From the NCBI GenBank assembly GCA_934293375.1, contig CAKQYS010000008.1:62001-126000 (forward strand): a DNA stretch of 64,000 nucleotides. Direction: 5' to 3'. Position 1 is the first letter of the stretch; every line of letters begins with the position of its first letter. Source of the stretch: an uncultured Lachnospiraceae bacterium. Its GTDB lineage: Bacteria > Bacillota > Clostridia > Lachnospirales > Lachnospiraceae. Position numbers and translations under genes: made by a program. Below are positions 33,720 through 42,447 of this stretch, piece by piece. Under the pieces are notes generated by a model that saw nothing but the letters and a program-made list of their open reading frames with translations, was not told where the DNA came from and did not search any database.

Positions 33720-34793
33720 ATGAAGAAAAAGACAACATTCGCAGCGGTATTGGTTACGGCTGCAGCCATGTTACTTGGTGGATGTGCGGTCCGGTCGGAG
33801 TCTGATGTGACGATCACACCGGCAGGTACTGTGAATTATACGGCTACGGCAGGTGTAGATGAGGATTTGTTGAATCAGTACGCAGCCTTTTCCACTTCTT
33901 TGGGAGAGCCGTTGACAGCGGCAGATCTCAAAGCGCAGTTTAAACAGCAGGCAGCAGCACAGGGCGCGACAACAAAGGAAGAGCAGATCGGTGGTGTAAA
34001 TTATCTTCTGGCAACACAGACAAAGCAGAATCTGACAACGGCTGAGGCAGAAAGTTCCCTGTCAAACGATGTCGGTCTGGAGAATGTCTGCATGACACCG
34101 GAATATTTCTATGCGGTATATCCTGGCAGTCAGATGACAGAGGATGAGGATGGTGCACAGGTAGCGGCTATGCTCTCCCAGATGACAGTATATATGCGGC
34201 TTTCCATGGTATTTCAGGCACCGGTTACATCGACGAATGGAACGGTGGATCCGGCAAATGCATGCAGGGTAACATGGGAAGTGACAAATGCGACACAGGA
34301 TGTTACGGTGTACGCAACGACGAAGGCAGCTACAGCAGCGGCTTCAACGAGTTCCGTTAAGAATAATAAGGCATATAAGACAAATAAGAAGATTGATGTG
34401 ACCGGATCAGAAGGACTGATCAAGATGACGATTGCACCAGACAATGGCATGCATGCAGGCACGGCGATTCCTTCAGGTTACACAGTGAAGAAAAATGGAA
34501 ACTATGTGGTTAAGCTCTGGTCAGCGAATGGACAATGTCAGGTGGTACGGTTCAGTATAGATAAGAAGAAGCCAAAGGTTGCCGGTGCCAAGAATGGCAA
34601 GACATATAAGAAGAATGTGAAGCTTGTGATCACAGATGATGTGTCAGGCATCAAGTCTGCCACGATCAATGGCAAGAAGATTGCAGCAAAGAAGCTGAAA
34701 GGCTACACGGTAAAGAAGAATGGCAAGTACAAGGTTGTTGTGAAGGATAAGGCAGGCAACAAGACAGTAGTCACATTTAAGATTAAAAAGTAG
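33720..34793 (+). CDS. Lipoprotein with C-terminal Lys-rich Ig-like repeats
   Basis: 357 aa. Signal with lipobox LLGGC, Cys near residue 22. The N-terminal domain (about 30-200) is unrecognised. Two C-terminal segments of about 80 aa are very rich in Lys and Gly (SGYTVKKNGNYVVKLWSANG; GYTVKKNGKYKVVVKDKAGN), a pattern of bacterial Ig-like domains common in Lachnospiraceae surface proteins. RBS GGAGGAGG. Last gene after the ABC system and possibly its substrate-contact partner. Confidence 0.75.
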   Translation: MKKKTTFAAVLVTAAAMLLGGCAVRSESDVTITPAGTVNYTATAGVDEDLLNQYAAFSTSLGEPLTAADLKAQFKQQAAAQGATTKEEQIGGVNYLLATQTKQNLTTAEAESSLSNDVGLENVCMTPEYFYAVYPGSQMTEDEDGAQVAAMLSQMTVYMRLSMVFQAPVTSTNGTVDPANACRVTWEVTNATQDVTVYATTKAATAAASTSSVKNNKAYKTNKKIDVTGSEGLIKMTIAPDNGMHAGTAIPSGYTVKKNGNYVVKLWSANGQCQVVRFSIDKKKPKVAGAKNGKTYKKNVKLVITDDVSGIKSATINGKKIAAKKLKGYTVKKNGKYKVVVKDKAGNKTVVTFKIKK

Positions 34794-34797
34794 ACGG

Positions 34798-34826
34798 GCA
34801 TAACTCATCCCCCTCATGCATAGACT
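34798..34826 (+). promoter_or_regulatory. SigmaE-like promoter upstream of spoIIID
   Basis: GCATAAC (34798-34804) and CATAGACT (34819-34826), 14 bases apart, resemble the SigE -35 KMATATT (5 of 7) and -10 CATACAHT (7 of 8). spoIIID is SigE-controlled in Bacillus. By-eye match only. Confidence 0.4.
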
Positions 34827-34854
34827 TTAACAAACAGAGGATCCGAGGTTCAGT

Positions 34855-35109
34855 GTGAGGGAGTATATTGAGGAGCGGGTATTACAGCTTGGTGAATATA
34901 TCATAAAGAGTAATGCCACAGTCAGGCAGGCTGCGAAGGAGTTCGGCGTCAGCAAATCGACCGTACATAAGGATGTCACGGAGCGGTTAGAGCTGATCAA
35001 TGCATCGTTAGCGGCCAGTGTTAAGAAGGTTCTGGATGTGAATAAGGCAGAACGGCATTTGCGTGGCGGAGAGGCCACCAGAGAGAAATATTTACATAAC
35101 AAAAAATAG
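34855..35109 (+). CDS. spoIIID: SpoIIID, mother-cell sporulation regulator
   Basis: 84 aa with a GTG start after GAGG. MREYIEERVLQLGEYII, the HTH TVRQAAKEFGVSKSTVHKDVTERL and NKAERHLRGGEATREKY match SpoIIID closely. It controls mother-cell genes after engulfment begins. Its presence says the organism can, or recently could, form spores. Closed by a hairpin. Confidence 0.96.
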   Translation: MREYIEERVLQLGEYIIKSNATVRQAAKEFGVSKSTVHKDVTERLELINASLAASVKKVLDVNKAERHLRGGEATREKYLHNKK

Positions 35110-35150
35110 CATAAGGCTGTCGGTAACGGCAGCCTTTCGCTATGTTTTAA
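35106..35150 (+). terminator. Terminator after spoIIID
   Basis: GGCTGTCG (35115-35122) pairs with CGGCAGCC (35127-35134) around GTAA, with weaker outer pairing and a TTTT at the end. Confidence 0.7.
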
Positions 35151-35180
35151 AAGAAATACAAAATAATTCCTAAAAACCTA

Positions 35181-35209
35181 TTGACATACTATGAATTAAG
35201 TTGTATCAT
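35181..35209 (+). promoter_or_regulatory. Promoter of the cysteine leader-metY-cysK operon
   Basis: TTGACA (35181-35186), 17-base spacer, TATCAT (35204-35209). An inverted AATTC...GAATT pair brackets the -35 (about 35165-35197) and could be an operator. Confidence 0.75.
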
Positions 35210-35277
35210 ACATGCATACCAAAAACCTAGTAATCAAGTATGATTAGGAAAGATCAGGATAGAAGGGAGTTGAGTAT

Positions 35278-35364
35278 ATGCATGAGTTAAATGCTGCTTG
35301 CTACTATATCAGAAAAGGAAATAGAATCTGTTGTTCGGTGACCGATCGAATGTGCTGCTGTTAA
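35278..35364 (+). CDS. Cysteine-rich leader peptide, 28 aa
   Basis: AAGGGAG lies 8 bases before ATG 35278. The peptide begins MHELNAACYYIRKGNRICC and ends SVTDRMCCC, with Cys at 8, 18, 19, 26, 27 and 28, the last three directly before TAA. Two mutually exclusive hairpins follow (GATTGC with GCAATC or with GCAATT) and then a T run before metY. Poly-Cys leaders ahead of sulphur genes act as cysteine attenuators in mycobacteria; the same logic is inferred here. Confidence 0.75.
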   Translation: MHELNAACYYIRKGNRICCSVTDRMCCC

Positions 35365-35420
35365 GATTGCACATAGTCGCAATCGTAATTGAGAGTTTTG
35401 CAATTGCCTATTACATTTTT
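35365..35420 (+). promoter_or_regulatory. Attenuator candidate between Cys leader and metY
   Basis: GATTGC (35365-35370) can pair with GCAATC (35379-35384). A second hairpin, GTAATTG with CAATTGC, precedes CTATTACATTTTTT. GATTGC can alternatively pair with GCAATT (35400-35405), so the two folds compete. Ribosome stalling at the terminal Cys codons would reach the first stem. Confidence 0.5.
35372..35412 (+). repeat. 41-nt hairpin element, copy A
   Basis: Identical to 48036-48076 at 38 of 41 positions. ATAG pairs with CTAT and GTAATTG with CAATTGC around loop AGAGTTTTG, with an 8-nt 5' bulge TCGCAATC. Two of the three differences lie in the loop and the third turns G-C into G-U, so the fold is kept. 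Confidence 0.7.
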
Positions 35421-35442
35421 TAGATAAAAGGAGATAATAATT

Positions 35443-36750
35443 ATGAGTAAGAAGACATATGAGAATAGAGACTTGAAGTTTGAGACATTACAGTTACATG
35501 TAGGACAGGAGCAGCCGGATCCGGTAACCGATGCGAGAGCAGTGCCGATCTACCAGACATCGTCTTATGTGTTTAGAAACAGTGAGCATGCAGCAGCCAG
35601 ATTTGGTCTGACAGATGCCGGTAACATTTACGGCAGACTGACCAATCCGACAGAGGATATCTTCGAGCAGAGAATTGCAAAGCTGGAGGGCGGTGTTGCA
35701 GCATTAGCAGTTGCATCCGGTGCCGCTGCGATCACATACACGATTGAGAACCTTGCAAAGAACGGTGACCATGTAGTCGCTGCCAAGAATATTTATGGTG
35801 GAACATTCAATTTCTTAGAGCATACGATCAAGCAGTATGGTGTCAGCACCACATTTGTAGATCCATTTAACTATAATGAAGTAGAGTCAGCAATTCAGGA
35901 CAATACCAAGGTATTATTTATTGAAACCTTAGGAAATCCGAATTCTGATGTTGTAGATATTGAGAAGCTTGCCGGAATTGCACATGCACATAAGATTCCG
36001 CTTGTTGTAGATAATACATTCGCAACCCCTTATCTGGTTCGTCCGATTGAGTATGGTGCAGATATTGTGGTACATTCAGCTACAAAGTTCATTGGTGGAC
36101 ATGGCACAACAATCGGTGGTGTGATCGTAGACAGCGGCAAGTTCGACTGGGAGGCATCAGGTAAGTTCCGGGATCTTGTAGATCCGAACCCAAGTTATCA
36201 TGGTGTCAGCTTCACAAAGGCAGTTGGTCCGGCAGCATTTGTGACAAGTATCCGTGCGATTCTGCTGCGTGATACCGGTGCGACAATTTCACCAATCCAT
36301 GCATTTATCTTCCTGCAGGGACTGGAGACATTATCACTGCGTGTAGAGCGTCATGTGGAAAATGCATTGAAGGTAGTTGAATATTTAAATAATCATCCAC
36401 AGGTTGAGAAGGTTCATCATCCTTCTGTTACAGATGATCCTGAGCAGCAGGCACTGTATAAGAAGTATTTCCCAAATGGTGGTGGTTCTATTTTCACATT
36501 TGAGATCAAGGGTGATGCGCAGAAGGCAAAGGATTTCATTGATCAGTTAGAGTTATTCTCTCTGCTGGCAAATGTCGCAGATGTGAAGTCGCTGGTAATC
36601 CATCCTGCTTCAACTACACATTCACAGATGACAGAAGAAGAACTGTTAGGATCAGGTATTAAGCCGAATACGATCCGCCTGTCAATTGGTACAGAGCATA
36701 TTGACGATATTATTGAGGATCTGGACGAGGCATTCAAGGCAGTCCAGTAG
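35443..36750 (+). CDS. metY: O-acetylhomoserine sulfhydrylase (MetY)
   Basis: 435 aa PLP enzyme of the Cys/Met metabolism family, making homocysteine from O-acetylhomoserine and sulphide. Starts MSKKTYENRDLKFETLQLHVGQ; PLP-binding Lys215 lies in HSATKFIGGHGTTIGG, and SRxxNPT-type RLTNPTEDIFE and LLRDTGATISP are typical of the MetY group. Placed after the Cys leader and 32 bases before cysK, so sulphide assimilation into Met and Cys is made from one transcript. Confidence 0.94.
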   Translation: MSKKTYENRDLKFETLQLHVGQEQPDPVTDARAVPIYQTSSYVFRNSEHAAARFGLTDAGNIYGRLTNPTEDIFEQRIAKLEGGVAALAVASGAAAITYTIENLAKNGDHVVAAKNIYGGTFNFLEHTIKQYGVSTTFVDPFNYNEVESAIQDNTKVLFIETLGNPNSDVVDIEKLAGIAHAHKIPLVVDNTFATPYLVRPIEYGADIVVHSATKFIGGHGTTIGGVIVDSGKFDWEASGKFRDLVDPNPSYHGVSFTKAVGPAAFVTSIRAILLRDTGATISPIHAFIFLQGLETLSLRVERHVENALKVVEYLNNHPQVEKVHHPSVTDDPEQQALYKKYFPNGGGSIFTFEIKGDAQKAKDFIDQLELFSLLANVADVKSLVIHPASTTHSQMTEEELLGSGIKPNTIRLSIGTEHIDDIIEDLDEAFKAVQ

Positions 36751-36782
36751 ATAGAACATTTTTGAAAGGAAGGTTTTAGATT

Positions 36783-37712
36783 ATGGCAGTATATAAGAAT
36801 GTAAAGGATTTAGTTGGAAATACACCGATTGTTGAGTTGTCACATATCAATGCAGATGAGGATATTCAGGCTACGATTCTGGCGAAGCTCGAGTATTTCA
36901 ATCCGGCAGGCAGCGTGAAGGATCGTATTGCAAAGGCAATCTTAGAGGATGCATGGAATAAGGGTAAGATCAATCAGGATTCTGTAATTATTGAGCCTAC
37001 CAGTGGGAATACAGGAATTGGTCTTTCTGCATTGGCAGCAGCCATGGGTTTAAGAATTATCATTACGATGCCTGAGACGATGAGCGTTGAGAGACGGAAT
37101 CTGATGAAGGCATATGGTGCAGAACTCGTGCTGACAGATGGAAGCAAGGGTATGAAGGGTGCGATTGCCAAGGCAGATGAACTGGCAGCGGAGATTCCGA
37201 ACAGCTTTATTCCGGGACAGTTTGTAAATCCTGTAAATCCTGCAGCACATGAGGCAACGACAGGCCCTGAGATCTGGAAGGATACAGAGGGCAAGGTAGA
37301 CATTTTCATAGCAGGTGTCGGTACCGGTGGAACCGTATCAGGTGTTGGTAAGTATTTGAAGTCACAAAATCCAAATGTGAAGATTGTTGCAGTAGAGCCG
37401 GCTGCTTCTCCTGTATTGTCAGAAGGTAAGAGCGGAGCGCATAAGATTCAGGGAATCGGTGCAGGATTCGTGCCTGACACATTAGACACAAAGATCTACG
37501 ATGAGATCATTACTGTAGAGAATGAGGATGCATTTGATACCGGGCGTGAGATCGCAAGGAGAGAAGGTATTCTGGTAGGAATTTCTTCCGGTGCAGCAGT
37601 TTGGGCTGCGAAGAAGCTTGCAAAGGATCCTGCCAATAAGGGCAAGAATATTGTTGTATTACTGCCTGATACAGGAGATCGCTATTTGTCAACTCCAATG
37701 TTTGCAGAGTAA
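36783..37712 (+). CDS. cysK: Cysteine synthase A
   Basis: 309 aa. Makes cysteine from O-acetylserine and sulphide. PLP Lys46 in NPAGSVKDRI, substrate loop EPTSGNTGIGL, PLP-phosphate loop GVGTGGTVSGVG, and SSGAAVWAA. Usual length. Its product would feed back on the upstream Cys leader. Followed by a strong terminator. Confidence 0.96.
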   Translation: MAVYKNVKDLVGNTPIVELSHINADEDIQATILAKLEYFNPAGSVKDRIAKAILEDAWNKGKINQDSVIIEPTSGNTGIGLSALAAAMGLRIIITMPETMSVERRNLMKAYGAELVLTDGSKGMKGAIAKADELAAEIPNSFIPGQFVNPVNPAAHEATTGPEIWKDTEGKVDIFIAGVGTGGTVSGVGKYLKSQNPNVKIVAVEPAASPVLSEGKSGAHKIQGIGAGFVPDTLDTKIYDEIITVENEDAFDTGREIARREGILVGISSGAAVWAAKKLAKDPANKGKNIVVLLPDTGDRYLSTPMFAE

Positions 37713-37736
37713 TAAGTTCCCCCCACAATATAGCTT

Positions 37737-37765
37737 GAGGCTGCCTTTTAGGGCAGCCTCTTTTT
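37737..37765 (+). terminator. Rho-independent terminator after cysK
   Basis: GAGGCTGCC (37737-37745) pairs with GGCAGCCTC (37752-37760), followed by TTTTT. Confidence 0.93.
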
Positions 37766-37766
37766 A

Positions 37767-37795
37767 TGGACAATTTGACTAAAATGTAGTATAAT
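37767..37795 (+). promoter_or_regulatory. Promoter of the chemoreceptor gene
   Basis: TGGACA (37767-37772), 17-base spacer, TATAAT (37790-37795), just after the cysK terminator. A housekeeping-type promoter, not SigD/FliA-like. Confidence 0.75.
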
Positions 37796-37828
37796 TTTTA
37801 GAGATATTAATGCTAGGGGGTAACATAT

Positions 37829-39553
37829 ATGGAACATAATCGAAGAGTGAAGTTTGGCATCAGTGCACAGATGATGATTCTGGCGTTGATTCCGATGGTG
37901 ACAGTGGTTGTGCTCATCACTTTAATTGGTGTGACTGCGATGGTAAAGGGGATTCGCAGTGAGGTGTTTGATGGCTTGGCGGATCTGTCCCAGAGCGTAA
38001 TTGCATCATATAATGTGATGGATAGCGGAGACTATCATCTGGAGGGTGATCATCTCTACAAGGGAGAGACAGATCTGAGCGGGAAAATGGATCTGATGGA
38101 TGATATAACAGTAGATTCCTCTGTTGAAGTGACAGCTTTTTATGGAGATACACGGTATCTGACAACACTTAAGGATGAAAAGAATGGTGAGCGTATGGTC
38201 GGTACGACGGCTTCTGATGTCGTTGTGAAGACGGTGTTAGAGCAGGGAAAGAGCTATACCTCTGTGAATACGGATATCGGTGGCAAGCGGTATTATGCTT
38301 ATTATAAGCCCCTGAGGAATCCTTCAGATGATAGTATTATCGGTATGGTATTCGCAGGTAAGCCGAAGGCAGAGATACAGGCATTTATTATGCAGCGTGT
38401 CCGCATGCTGTGTGGGACGGCTGTGTTATTGATGACAGTGACTGCGGTAGTCTGCTGGATATTTGGCCGGAAGATGGGTCTGGCGATCAAGGATGCAGAG
38501 CGTGTTGTAACGGCGATTGCGGATGGAGACCTGACGGTATCTCCATCAGAGAGAGCTATGAAGAAGAAAGATGAGATCGGTGTGATCGCGAGAGAAATTG
38601 ATTCCTTGCGTGCTACATTGAATGATATGGTATCTAAGATCATGGAATCGGCAGCAATCCTTACGGAGACCGGACGTAATCTGCGTGAAATGGCAAGTCA
38701 GACGGATGGTACAGTGGAAGATATCAGTAAAGCCGTGGAAGGGATTGCCGAGGGTGCTTCTGCGCAGGCAGAAGAGATTGAGGAAGCATCCTCACAGGTG
38801 ATGGGAATCGGTGATGAGATTGGTGCGATTGCCGATCAGGTGAAGCATTTAGACGAGGTATCCGATACCATGAGTCAGGCCGGAGATGCATCCAATGAGA
38901 ATGTACAGGCTTTGATGGAGACAAGCGAACAGACATTGAGTGCTGTTGAGAGTATTGAGAGACAGGTTACAGCTACAAACGAGGCTGTGGAGCGGATTCA
39001 GGCTGCAGTGGGAGTGATCTCTGAGATTGCAGCACAGACGAATCTGTTATCCCTGAATGCCAGTATTGAGGCGGCAAGAGCCGGCGAGATGGGTAAGGGA
39101 TTCGCAGTGGTAGCAGATGAGATATCAAATCTGGCTGAGCAGTCAGCGGCTTCTTCCAGGGAAATTGATCAAGTTGTGCGTGAGCTGGCTTTGGAGTCTG
39201 AGAAATCCATGACAGCCATGCAGAACATGAAGGAAATGATGGAGGTACAGGAGCAGAAGCTGGATGATACGACTGAGCAGTTTGGCAATGTAGAAGAGGG
39301 CATCAGCATTTCACGGGAGGAGACAGCAGGCATCAGGGAGCGATCCGATAGATGTAATACAGCAAGACAGGCAATACAGGATGTTATGACGAACCTGTCA
39401 GCCATTTCCGAGGAGAATGCAGCTTCTACGCAGGAGACAACAGCATCTATGCAGGAGCTGAATGCGACGATCAGTATTCTGGCAGAGGAAGCAGGCCGTG
39501 TCAGCGAAATGGCAGAGGCGTTAGAAGAAGATATTAAGATGTTTACCGTATAG
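37829..39553 (+). CDS. Methyl-accepting chemotaxis protein
   Basis: 574 aa. Membrane helix at about 18-42, an external single-Cache-like sensor (about 45-185; GKRYYAYYKPLRNPSDDSIIGMVFAG), second helix about 193-215, HAMP (about 216-270), and a cytoplasmic signalling coil whose hairpin tip reads EIAAQTNLLSLNASIEAARAG, the CheA/CheW contact site. It indicates a chemotactic, probably motile cell. The ligand is unknown. A candidate 0A box lies 23 bases after its stop but is probably chance. Confidence 0.94.
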   Translation: MEHNRRVKFGISAQMMILALIPMVTVVVLITLIGVTAMVKGIRSEVFDGLADLSQSVIASYNVMDSGDYHLEGDHLYKGETDLSGKMDLMDDITVDSSVEVTAFYGDTRYLTTLKDEKNGERMVGTTASDVVVKTVLEQGKSYTSVNTDIGGKRYYAYYKPLRNPSDDSIIGMVFAGKPKAEIQAFIMQRVRMLCGTAVLLMTVTAVVCWIFGRKMGLAIKDAERVVTAIADGDLTVSPSERAMKKKDEIGVIAREIDSLRATLNDMVSKIMESAAILTETGRNLREMASQTDGTVEDISKAVEGIAEGASAQAEEIEEASSQVMGIGDEIGAIADQVKHLDEVSDTMSQAGDASNENVQALMETSEQTLSAVESIERQVTATNEAVERIQAAVGVISEIAAQTNLLSLNASIEAARAGEMGKGFAVVADEISNLAEQSAASSREIDQVVRELALESEKSMTAMQNMKEMMEVQEQKLDDTTEQFGNVEEGISISREETAGIRERSDRCNTARQAIQDVMTNLSAISEENAASTQETTASMQELNATISILAEEAGRVSEMAEALEEDIKMFTV

Positions 39554-39612
39554 TGTGCGGGCATTTCCGGTGGAATGTCGAAGAATGCCAAAAAGACGCC
39601 ACATATGTATAT

Positions 39613-39650
39613 AAAAAGGAGTTGTGAGGATCTCACAACTCCTTTTATAC
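39613..39650 (+). terminator. Strong hairpin terminator after the chemoreceptor
   Basis: AAAAGGAGTTGTGAG pairs perfectly with CTCACAACTCCTTTT around a GAT loop. The A and T flanks make it potentially bidirectional. Confidence 0.9.
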
Positions 39651-39689
39651 TTATACTAAATTCTAAGTTGTGAATAGGTGGAGGATAGT

Positions 39690-40406
39690 ATGAGTGAACA
39701 AAAATATTTAATATCGGATACAGCCAAAAAACTGGGAATTGAGCCGCATGTACTGCGATACTGGGAGGATGAGCTGGAACTTACCATACATAGAAATGAG
39801 ATGGGACACCGGTATTACACAGACACGGATCTAAGAGTTTTGGAAAATGTGCATAAGCTGAAAGATCAGGGATTTCAGTTGAAGGCGTTAAAGATGATTG
39901 TTCCGGAAATGTATGCAAATAAGGAGTTTGACTTGAATCATATGCTGCATCGGAAAGAGGAGCTGAATGCCCGTGCAGAGCAGAATGGCAATGTAGTCGG
40001 GTTTACCAGACCGATGGGATGCATACAGGGTGGTGTCAAAGGAAAGAATGCTGCTTCGGACATGCTGTCAAACGAACATAAGCTGGCACAGTTCCAGGAG
40101 ATCATGAACCAGGCAGTGTCACAGGCATTAAAGCTGCAGCAGCAGGCGATCGGAGAGGCTGTAGGAAGCAGAATGTCTGAGGAAGTCTCTGAAAGAGTCT
40201 CTGACAAGGTGTTAAAGCAGATGGACTATTTGATGCGGGAGTCGGATGATCATGCGGAAGCACGGTTTAAGAAGTTGGATGAGACGATCAGGGAGGTACA
40301 GAAAGCACGTATGGAGGCGGCAGCGACAACCGGGGGCAAGGCGAAAAAAGGCTTGTTTCGTAAGAAGGACAAGCCGGATAAGAGGACAGAGAGGAAGAAA
40401 AAATAA
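39690..40406 (+). CDS. MerR-family regulator with coiled-coil C-terminus
   Basis: 238 aa from ATG 39690, with GGAGG 5 bases upstream; an in-frame GTG at 39678 is less likely. The HTH LISDTAKKLGIEPHVLRYWEDEL, HRNEMGHRYYTDTDLRVL is MerR-like (about 4-70). The rest is Gln/Glu-rich helix (LKLQQQAIGEAVGS) ending in a very basic tail (KKGLFRKKDKPDKRTERKKK). There is no metal-binding Cys set. Targets are unknown; it stands alone before convergent murA. Confidence 0.85.
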   Translation: MSEQKYLISDTAKKLGIEPHVLRYWEDELELTIHRNEMGHRYYTDTDLRVLENVHKLKDQGFQLKALKMIVPEMYANKEFDLNHMLHRKEELNARAEQNGNVVGFTRPMGCIQGGVKGKNAASDMLSNEHKLAQFQEIMNQAVSQALKLQQQAIGEAVGSRMSEEVSERVSDKVLKQMDYLMRESDDHAEARFKKLDETIREVQKARMEAAATTGGKAKKGLFRKKDKPDKRTERKKK

Positions 40407-40420
40407 TAAAGAGACATAAA

Positions 40421-40452
40421 AACAAGGCATATCAAGATGATATGCCTTGTTT
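40421..40452. terminator. Bidirectional terminator between merR-like gene and murA
   Basis: AACAAGGCATATCA (40421-40434) pairs perfectly with TGATATGCCTTGTT (40438-40451) around AGA, with A residues before and T residues after. Confidence 0.92.
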
Positions 40453-40482
40453 GATATGATTACAGCGTATGCAGTAGAATGG

Positions 40483-41790
40483 TTATACTGCCTGACACTT
40501 GAACTTAAACTTCTGGATATCCTTATCGGATTCAACTCTTTCAATATGTGCACCCAGTGCGCGAAGCTTTGTTGAGAACTTCTCGTAGCCCCGTTGGATA
40601 TAACGAATATCATCTACAACGGTGAAGTCATCTGCAACCAGAGCAGCAATGACTAATGCAGCTCCTGCTCTTAAATCCGGTGCGCATACATTGGCTCCGG
40701 TAAATTTCTCAACTCCGGTAATGATTGCGACATTACCCTCCACTTTGATGTTCGCGCCCATTCTGGCAAGCTCATTCACATATTTGAAACGGTTCTCAAA
40801 AATACTTTCTGTTACAATACTTGTTCCCTCGGATAAAGCCAATGTAACTGCCATCTGTGGCTGCATATCTGTGGGGAATCCCGGATATGGAAGCGTCTTT
40901 ATATTGGTAGAACGAAGTCTGGTATTGGCACTTACACGCACAGCATCATCAAATTCCTCTACTTTGGCTCCGATTTCGTTCAGCTTTGAGGTAATGGCCT
41001 CTAAATGCTTCGGAATTACATTCTTGATCAGAACATTTCCTCTGGTGGCTGCTGCCGCCATCATAAAGGTTCCGGCTTCAATCTGATCCGGTATGATCGA
41101 ATACGTTGTACCCTTTAAAGATTTTACACCACGAATCCGGATAATATCGGTTCCGGCACCCCGGATATTCGCACCCATACTGTTTAAGAAGTTGGCAACA
41201 TCTACAATGTGCGGCTCCTTGGCTGCATTCTCGATTGTTGTTTTGCCTTCTGCAAGAGTAGCAGCCATCATAATATTGATAGTAGCACCTACAGAAACAA
41301 TATCCAGATAAATGTGATTGCCGACCAATGCATCGGCAGATACAGTAATCATAGAATCCTTGATCTCTTCTGTTGCACCCAGAGCACGGAATCCCTTCAG
41401 ATGCAGGTCGATCGGTCTGGCACCAATATCACATCCGCCCGGCAGGGCAACAGTCGAACGCCTATATTTTCCAAGTAATGCACCTAATAAATAATAAGAT
41501 GCACGAATCTTACGGATGTATTCATCGTCAACACAGAGATCACATCCATTGCCTACAGTCCTGCCACAAATCGCTACGGTATGTTCGTCTAAATAGCGTA
41601 CCGTTGCACCGATTCCCTGAATCGCCTGCAGTAATACGCGGGTATCCCGTACATTTGGGACATTCTCTATAATAACTTCATCATCGGTCATAACAGCGGC
41701 AGCAAGAATACCCAATGCGGCATTCTTGGCACCTGCAATTGTCACCTCACCCCTAAGTGGGGTGCCCCCCTTGATTACATACTGTTCCAT
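40483..41790 (-). CDS. murA: UDP-GlcNAc 1-carboxyvinyltransferase (MurA)
   Basis: 435 aa. First committed step of peptidoglycan precursor synthesis, adding enolpyruvate to UDP-GlcNAc. Conserved Lys22-Asn23 (AGAKNAALG), catalytic Cys120 in LPGGCDIGARPIDLHL (the fosfomycin target), and DLRAGAALVIA. The Cys is present, so the enzyme is expected to be fosfomycin-sensitive. It is transcribed alone from a promoter about 150 bases upstream. Confidence 0.96.
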   Translation of the reverse strand: MEQYVIKGGTPLRGEVTIAGAKNAALGILAAAVMTDDEVIIENVPNVRDTRVLLQAIQGIGATVRYLDEHTVAICGRTVGNGCDLCVDDEYIRKIRASYYLLGALLGKYRRSTVALPGGCDIGARPIDLHLKGFRALGATEEIKDSMITVSADALVGNHIYLDIVSVGATINIMMAATLAEGKTTIENAAKEPHIVDVANFLNSMGANIRGAGTDIIRIRGVKSLKGTTYSIIPDQIEAGTFMMAAAATRGNVLIKNVIPKHLEAITSKLNEIGAKVEEFDDAVRVSANTRLRSTNIKTLPYPGFPTDMQPQMAVTLALSEGTSIVTESIFENRFKYVNELARMGANIKVEGNVAIITGVEKFTGANVCAPDLRAGAALVIAALVADDFTVVDDIRYIQRGYEKFSTKLRALGAHIERVESDKDIQKFKFKCQAV

Positions 41791-41937
41791 CTTACACCTC
41801 GATAAACATTTTCAAATGCTTATATCCCTATCTATTTTAAAATCAATACTATAATCTATTATATGCCGGGTATGCAAGACCGTGCGTGACAAAATACCGC
41901 CACATCACCTAGAATTAAACACTCGCATACATCGTAT

Positions 41938-41965
41938 ATTATAGCATAAATCTTTTATTTGTAAA
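41938..41965 (-). promoter_or_regulatory. Promoter of murA
   Basis: On the minus strand TTTACA (complement of 41960-41965), 16-base spacer ending TGC, TATAAT (complement of 41938-41943), an extended -10. The roughly 145-base leader to murA has no recognised riboswitch. Confidence 0.65.
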
Positions 41966-41999
41966 GTGTTCGTTTCATGGCAATCATCATCAGCCTGTG

Positions 42000-42428
42000 C
42001 TATAAATTTGTTTGTTTGAGTTCATCCTCGCAATAAATGCAACGATAGGTACGGTTTGCGACATCGGTGAGCTTGAAAATCTGATCAATACCCTGTTCTG
42101 TAGTGGTAATGCATCTTGGATTTTTGCATTTCACGACATTGATCAGACGGATGGGTGGTGCAACCTTCTTCTTTTCGATCGTAACACCGTCTTTGATAAT
42201 ACTAACTGTGGTGTCAGGGTCGATGTAGCCAATGACATCCAGATTGACTGCAATGTTCTGGTCAATCTTCAGGATATCTTTGCGCCCCATTTTGTTGCTT
42301 TTGACATTTTGGATGATGGCAACGGAGCAGTCCAGCTTGTTAAGCTCAAGGTCGGCATACAGCTGCAGAGCCTTGCCGGCAGTGATGTGGTCTAATACAA
42401 TACCATTTTGAATACTATCTATGTTCAT
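42000..42428 (-). CDS. pyrI: Aspartate carbamoyltransferase regulatory subunit (PyrI)
   Basis: 142 aa. The N-terminal allosteric domain (NGIVLDHITAGKALQLY) binds nucleotides. The C-terminal zinc domain has four Cys (CKNPRC and CIYC) that contact PyrB. With PyrI present, the enzyme should be feedback-controlled by CTP/UTP as in E. coli. Last gene of the metK operon, 19 bases after pyrB. Confidence 0.96.
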   Translation of the reverse strand: MNIDSIQNGIVLDHITAGKALQLYADLELNKLDCSVAIIQNVKSNKMGRKDILKIDQNIAVNLDVIGYIDPDTTVSIIKDGVTIEKKKVAPPIRLINVVKCKNPRCITTTEQGIDQIFKLTDVANRTYRCIYCEDELKQTNL

Positions 42429-42447
42429 TTGAATAGCCTCCCATCTG

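Noticed and set aside
39576..39582. TGTCGAA, a perfect 0A box upstream of the MerR-type gene
   Set aside because: A 7-mer is expected several times by chance in 64 kb on two strands, and it lies before a terminator rather than at a promoter.
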